Source: Streptomyces griseoviridis (GTDB taxonomy: Bacteria > Actinomycetota > Actinomycetes > Streptomycetales > Streptomycetaceae). Taken from it: a stretch of DNA of 64,000 bases. Below, piece by piece: positions 56,901 through 62,900 of the stretch; the first letter of the stretch is position 1, and the number at the start of each line of letters is the position of its first letter. The DNA lies in contig BMSM01000023.1 in NCBI GenBank assembly GCA_014649155.1, forward strand, positions 1 to 64,000, written 5' to 3'. The notes under the pieces were generated by a model. It did not search any database. It had not been told where the DNA came from and worked only from the letters and a program-made list of their open reading frames with translations. The position numbers were made by a program, and so were the translations under genes.

Positions 56901-59900
56901 GCGCGTCGTTCCCGTCCGGGGCGGGCCTCGTCGTGGTGTCCCCGTCCGGGGCCGGCCGCGCTACGGGGTCCCCGTCCGGGGCGGGCCGCGGGGTGCTGCC
57001 GGTGGTCTCGTCCCGGGTGGGGGCGGGTGTCCGCCGCGGCGGTACGGGGCGCAGCTCGACGGTCTCGGCCGGAGGCACGGCCGCCGTGTCCCCGCGCCGC
57101 CGCAGGAGGCCGTCCAGCAGCCCGGCGCCGAGCAGGCCGGGGCGGTCGCGCAGCAGGGCGTCCGTGGGGGTGGGGCGGACGGCCCGGCCCGTCCGCTCGG
57201 CCCGGTCGAGGGCGTCGGACAGGCGGTCCGCGGCGGACTGCGCCCGCTGCCGGGCCTCCCGCGCCGCGGCCTCGGCCTCCTCCAGCGCACGGGCGGCATC
57301 GGCGGAGCCCCCGGCGCTGGAGTGTGCCTGACGCTCCGTCAGCGCCGCCAGCTCCGCCTCCGCGCGTTCCAGACGCGTGAGCGCGTCGGTGAAGTCCTGC
57401 CCGGCCCGGGCGTCGTCGTCCGCCGTGTCCGGGGCGTCGTCCGGTTCCCGGGCGGTATCGGCCGCTCTGCCCTTGCCCCTGTCCCTGTCCCTGTCCCTGT
57501 CCTTGTCCGTGTCCTGGGTGTGCGCCGCCTCGCCGTCGGGCTCCGCCGTGCCGCGTGCGGTGCCGGCCCGGTCGTCCGGCAGCGCGTCGAGGACGTCGGC
57601 CGGCACGTAGAGCACGGCCGCCTGGTCGGTCACGGTCACCCGCACGGCCCGCGGCGGGCCGACCGCCGGCCGCAGCACGAGGTGCCAGGTGACCGAGTCG
57701 GCCTCCAGGCGGGAGAAGGCCCGGCCGTCCTGTCCTGCGGGGCCGGTGAGCACCAGCGTCTCGTCGGCGGCCCGCTCGGGTGCGCCGAGGGCGGGTCCGG
57801 AGCCCAGGGGACGGCCGAGCCGCACGTCGGCCCCGGGCCGGCCCGCCGGGAGCAGCACGGAGCGGTGGGGCTGCTGGACGACGGTGCCGGGCAGGTCACC
57901 GGGGCCGCTCCCGCGCAGCCCCCGGACGTCCGCGGAGATCTCCAGCCGGGCGGACAGGTCACTGCCCGTGCCCGGCAGGGTGACCGGTTCGTGGAGGGTC
58001 CCGCCCGCCACCAGGTCCAGGAACCGCTGGTACAGGTACGGCGGACTGAACACGGCCGCGATCTTGGAGTGCAGCAGGAACAGGCCGCCCTGCCAGGAGT
58101 GGGCGGCGGGCGAGGCGCCGGTCAGCGCGTCGAGGCCGGTCACCAGGGACTCGGTCGCCCGGCGCAGACCGGCCAGGTCACCGATGGTGCCGACGAAGGC
58201 GTCCCGCAGCACCTCCTGGGACAGCAGCGGCTCCGGGCGCTGCCACCGCGCGGGCGCCGGCCGGACGGCCGCCGGGGGCCGGGGCACCACCTCCGTGCGG
58301 GGGCGGGTCAGCCGTTCCTCGTGCCCCAGCCGCAGCTCACCCGGCAGCAGTGACGTGCCCAGGGTGTGCCGGCCCACCGTCCCGAGCAGCGGGGTCACGA
58401 CACCGAGCAGGGACGGCGCGGCGCTCAGCGCCCGGTGTGCCTCCAGTTCGACGGTGACCCGCACGTCGAAAGCGGTGACCTGGGGCCGCAGAATCTGGAG
58501 GGCGGCGGCCTCGCGCCGGTCCGCGCTGCGGGTACCGGAGCTTTCCGCGCGGGAGACCTGGGATCTGGCCACGTCGGAGCCCAGGTCCGTCAGGAGGTCC
58601 GCCTGGTCCGAGGTGCCTGCGGCCCCCACCCGCCCCTGGTGGCTGGTGTTCCGGGTGACGGTCCGGGTGCCTTCCCGCACCAGCACGTGCGCGCGTTCCA
58701 GCAGGTACGCGTCGTCGGCCCGGCCGAGGGCGCGCGGTGCGCCCAGCTCGGCGGTGAGGGTGATCCGGGCCATGGCGGTGCTGATGGCGTTGCGGTGGGG
58801 AACCAGCACGGGCAGGCCGCTGAGCATCGTCTCCAGGAGGGCCGCCGTGCCCTGCCGCCCGGCCACCTTCCACAGCTCCGCCTCCACCGCGTCGGCGTGC
58901 TCCCGGGACAGCACGCCGAGGGCGCGCACCTGGGTCAGCGTCCGCTGGACCAGCGGGCCGAGGTCGGGCACGCCCAGGACCAGGGCCTGGTCGAAGCCGT
59001 CGCCGCGCAGCACGTTGGCGGGTGCCACGGACCGCGGCGCCTGCGGCTCCCCGGCCGGACCGGCCGTGGCGGCGGTCCCGTCCAGCAGACCGAGCGCCCG
59101 TGCCGCGTCGGACGGGACGAGGGCCAGGCCCGGCGTGCGCAGCGGCTCACCGGTGATCTCGCGCTGGGCGGCCCGGCGGGAGCTGAACCCGCCGGTGAGC
59201 GGCAGCGACGGCTCTTCCCAGCGCCGCACGGTGACGATGAGGTCCACGGGCGCCTCGGCCCAGACGTGGTCCCCGACCCGGGTGCGCGTCCGGTCGCCGC
59301 GTCCGCTGGCCGTGTGCCCGGTCGTGACGGGGGTGCCGCGCCCGTAACCGAGGTCGATCCGGGTGCCGTCGGGGCCGGCGAGCGGCGCGTCGTCCTGCGC
59401 GGGCGGGCCGAACGCGCTGCCGACGGTGGCTTCCACGCCCCGTTCGCCGGTCCTGCTGTCGCGGACCAGCGCGGTGGCCGCCGTGTGGTCGTAGTGGAAG
59501 GCGTGGCCGCTCTCGCCGAGTGCGGTCAGCCCGGCGTGTCTGACCTGGACCGCCACCTCCGCCCAGGCCCGGGTGGTGAAGGTGCCCGTCCCGGCGGGCC
59601 GGCGCCAGACCGGGTACGGGGCTCCGCCCAGGTCGCCGATCCTGGCGGCGAGCCCGGACAGGGAGGTCCGCAGAGCGGCCTCGTCGGCCGGGTCGAGGCG
59701 GTGCACGCCGGCCTCGCGCAGCAGTGAGACCGCCTGGGGGAAGAGGTGGTCGGTGCGGACCATGTGCAGGGCGTCCTGCGGGAGCCGTTCGCCGGGGGCC
59801 GGGGTCCAGGACCGCCGCGGCGCCGGGTCCACCGTGCGCGGCACGCGCCGCACCGTCCCGTCGGCGTCGGTCTCCGTGGTGAAGTCCAGGGTGCTGCGCG

Positions 59901-62900
59901 GCCGGCCGCCGGCGTCCTGTTCGAGGGCGAGGTCCTCCGGCACCACGAGCGTCGCCCGCGCCGGCACCGCCCGCGCCGGCACCGGTTCCGCGACGTCCTG
60001 CCCGGGGCCGGTGACCGGTCGGGCGGTGAGGTGCAGGGTCACGGGTCCGGTGAACTCCGCGAGCCACAGCGCCCCGCCGCCGAAGGCGCCGGCCACGGAG
60101 AAGCCGCCGGTCTCGTCGACCGACCGGCTCCAGCTCAGTTTGGGCGCGATCCGGGTGCTCGGCGCGGACGACTCGGTTCCGGTCGGGTCACCGAGGTCGA
60201 CGCCGATGCCCGCGGCGGCCTTCGACTGCCTCAGCGCCGAGCTGAAGAGGTCGAACGAGGTGCCGTGGACGACCTCCGTCTGGCCGCGGCGGGACCGTAC
60301 GTAGGCGAAGTCCGCCTGCTCCAGGCCGAACCGGACGGTCACCCTCAGCTGCTCCGTGTCCGGCCCGGCGGGGCGGGTCAGGACGACGCTGTGTCCGGCG
60401 CCGGTCAGCAGATGCGCCCGGCGGGCGAGAGCCGCGGGGTGCAGTGCCTCCGCCAGGGCCAGGTGGTTGGTGATGTGGTGCGGCTGCGGCGCGCCGGCGA
60501 GGGCGTCGCCCGGCTCCCGCGCGGACAGGTAGCCCGGGAAGTGGACGCGGACCAGGTCGAGGCCCGCGCGCAGCGCCCGTGCCGCGGCCGGCGGGTCCAG
60601 CTCCGTGATCCGGCTGGTGGGCGGCAGCCAGTCGCCCATGGAGGGCGGCAGGGTGAGGGTCCGGCCGGGACGGGTGCGGGCCGTGGTCTCCGGGTCCGCG
60701 GGAGGGCCGGCGGAGGTGTCCCCGGCGTCCGCCGGGGACAGGCCGTAGCGGGCCGCGTCCGCCGTGAGCATGCGCACCCGTGCGGTGAGCCGGGCCGACG
60801 CTCCGGGGCGTCCGGCCAGCGACCGGGTCGCCACCCGTACGTCGAACTCGACGACGGTGGTGGGCTCGTCCGTGTGCCGGAGCCGGCGGACCTCCAGGCT
60901 GTCGTCCTGCCGGCCGGGCCGGGTGTACTGCACGGACCGTCCGAAGGTGACGGTGGGCAGCGGCACCTGCGCGGGGATGCCGAGGGCCGCGGCGGCCAGC
61001 GTGACGGCGGCCCCGGCGCCGGTCTTCGCGGCGTCGCCCTGGACGGAGGCGGCGCCGACGCTGCCCGAGCGGACGTCCTCGACGTCCACCCGGGACAGTT
61101 CCGTGCTGTCCGGTACCGGGCGGGGGTTGTGGAGGGTGGCGTCGACCCGGATGGCGTCGGCGCGTCCGGCGGCGGACACCAGCGGGGCCGAGTAGTAGCC
61201 GCCGGCGGTGGCGTCCGGCAGGCCGTCCAGCAGGGAACGGACCCCGGCGAAGGTGTCCAGTGCGGCGAAGGCCGCCGAGGCCGGGTCGGCCCGCGTCGCG
61301 GGGTCGGCCGCGGCGAAGACGGCGGCCCGGTACTCCGCGGCGCCGGTCACCGAGTCCACCCAGGACAGCGCGGGAAGGGTGACGGCCGCACCGCCCGGGG
61401 CGGACGCGGCCCCGGCTGCGGGAGGCCCGCCGTCCGGCGTCGCTCCGGGCTCGGCGGTGTCCGTCGCGGCGGTGGCGGACAGCCGCGTCCACAGCGCGCC
61501 GGTGGCGTGCCGGGTGCCGGCGGGGGCGGGCAGCGCGGTCACGGCCCGGCGCGGGTAGGTCCCGATGAGGGCGCGCTCGACGACCTGCCGTGACCGCCGC
61601 TCGTCCTGCCCGGCGAACCGGACCGTGAGGCCGACCTCCACATCGTGCAGGAAGCTCACCTCGCGGCCGGCCGAGGCCGGGCGCACGGTCCGCGTGCTGC
61701 CGGACGAGGTGGCGGTGCTGTAGGCGGTCCTCTTCGAGAAACCGCCGAGGACCGCCTGCGCCACGGAGTCGGCCTGGCCGAGCCCGGGCACATGGGCGAG
61801 GGCCTGCGAGAAGGGCAGGCTGAGGTACGGCCGCAGGCTGTGGTCGACCGACCGGTCGGCCGTGGCGCTCTCCCGCCAGTCCCGGACCTGCCCGGCGAGG
61901 GGGCGTGGCGGCGCGTCCCGCAGGACGCCGGCCGTGCCGGCGTCCCCGACGGGTTCCCCGCGCGGATCGGTGAGCTGGGTCCAGTCGCCGAAGCGCAGCC
62001 GTACCGTGACGGTGAGCGGACCGCCGGAGGGGCGCAGTACGAGGGTCAGCCGGTCGGCGACGGCCTGGCGCACGGCGTCGTCGAGGCCGGCGCCGGCCAG
62101 GTAGGTGTCGAGCAGCCGGCCCGTCTCCGCGCGCCGGGCGCTCGGGACGAGGTCCAGGACACCGTCGCGGAGGGCCCTCGGCAGCCGGTCGCCGGCGAAG
62201 GCGTAGGTCTCCGTCCCCGCGCCCCGCCCGGCGTCCTGCGACAGGGCGTACGCCGGCGGAGCGAACACCAGCGCGGCATCCCGCCGGTCCCGGCTCTGCC
62301 GGGCGGTCTCGGCGGCCGGGGTGACCGGGTGCTCGCGTACGGCTCGTTCGGCGGGCGGGGTGCCCAGGTCGAGCCCGGTGAGCAGGCCGTCCAGGCTCGG
62401 CATCGCCGGGCGGGGCGGGCGGGGCTCCAGAACCGCCGCGCCCGGGAGGTCGCCGCTGCTCGAAGAGGCCGAGGACAGGGCGAGGGTGCCCGCCGGCCGG
62501 ACGGGGCCGTCCCCGGTGGTGACCTCGCTCAGCCCGGTGAAGCCCCGGAACACCGTGGTCTCGTCGCCGGGGCGCGCGGTCCGCCAGCCGGCCTCCCCGC
62601 CGGAGGGCACCAGGACGACCCTGCCCACGCCGATCTCCAGTGGTCCGGTCGGCCCGGTGACCGGCAGGCCCAGCCCGTCGGCGAGGCTCTGGACGTAGGA
62701 GGTCGCACGGGCGGCGGGCGTGGCCGCGGCGTAGCAGGTGACCACCGTGACGGAGCTGTCCGCAGGCCGGACCGCCCGCGCGTGGAACGCGCGGAAACTG
62801 GCCCGGCGGCGCAGCACCGCCGCCACCTGGTCCCCGGTGAAGGCCAGGGTTCGGCCGTCCCGGGTGACCAGGTTCGTGTAGGGCGCCTCGGCCACACCGT

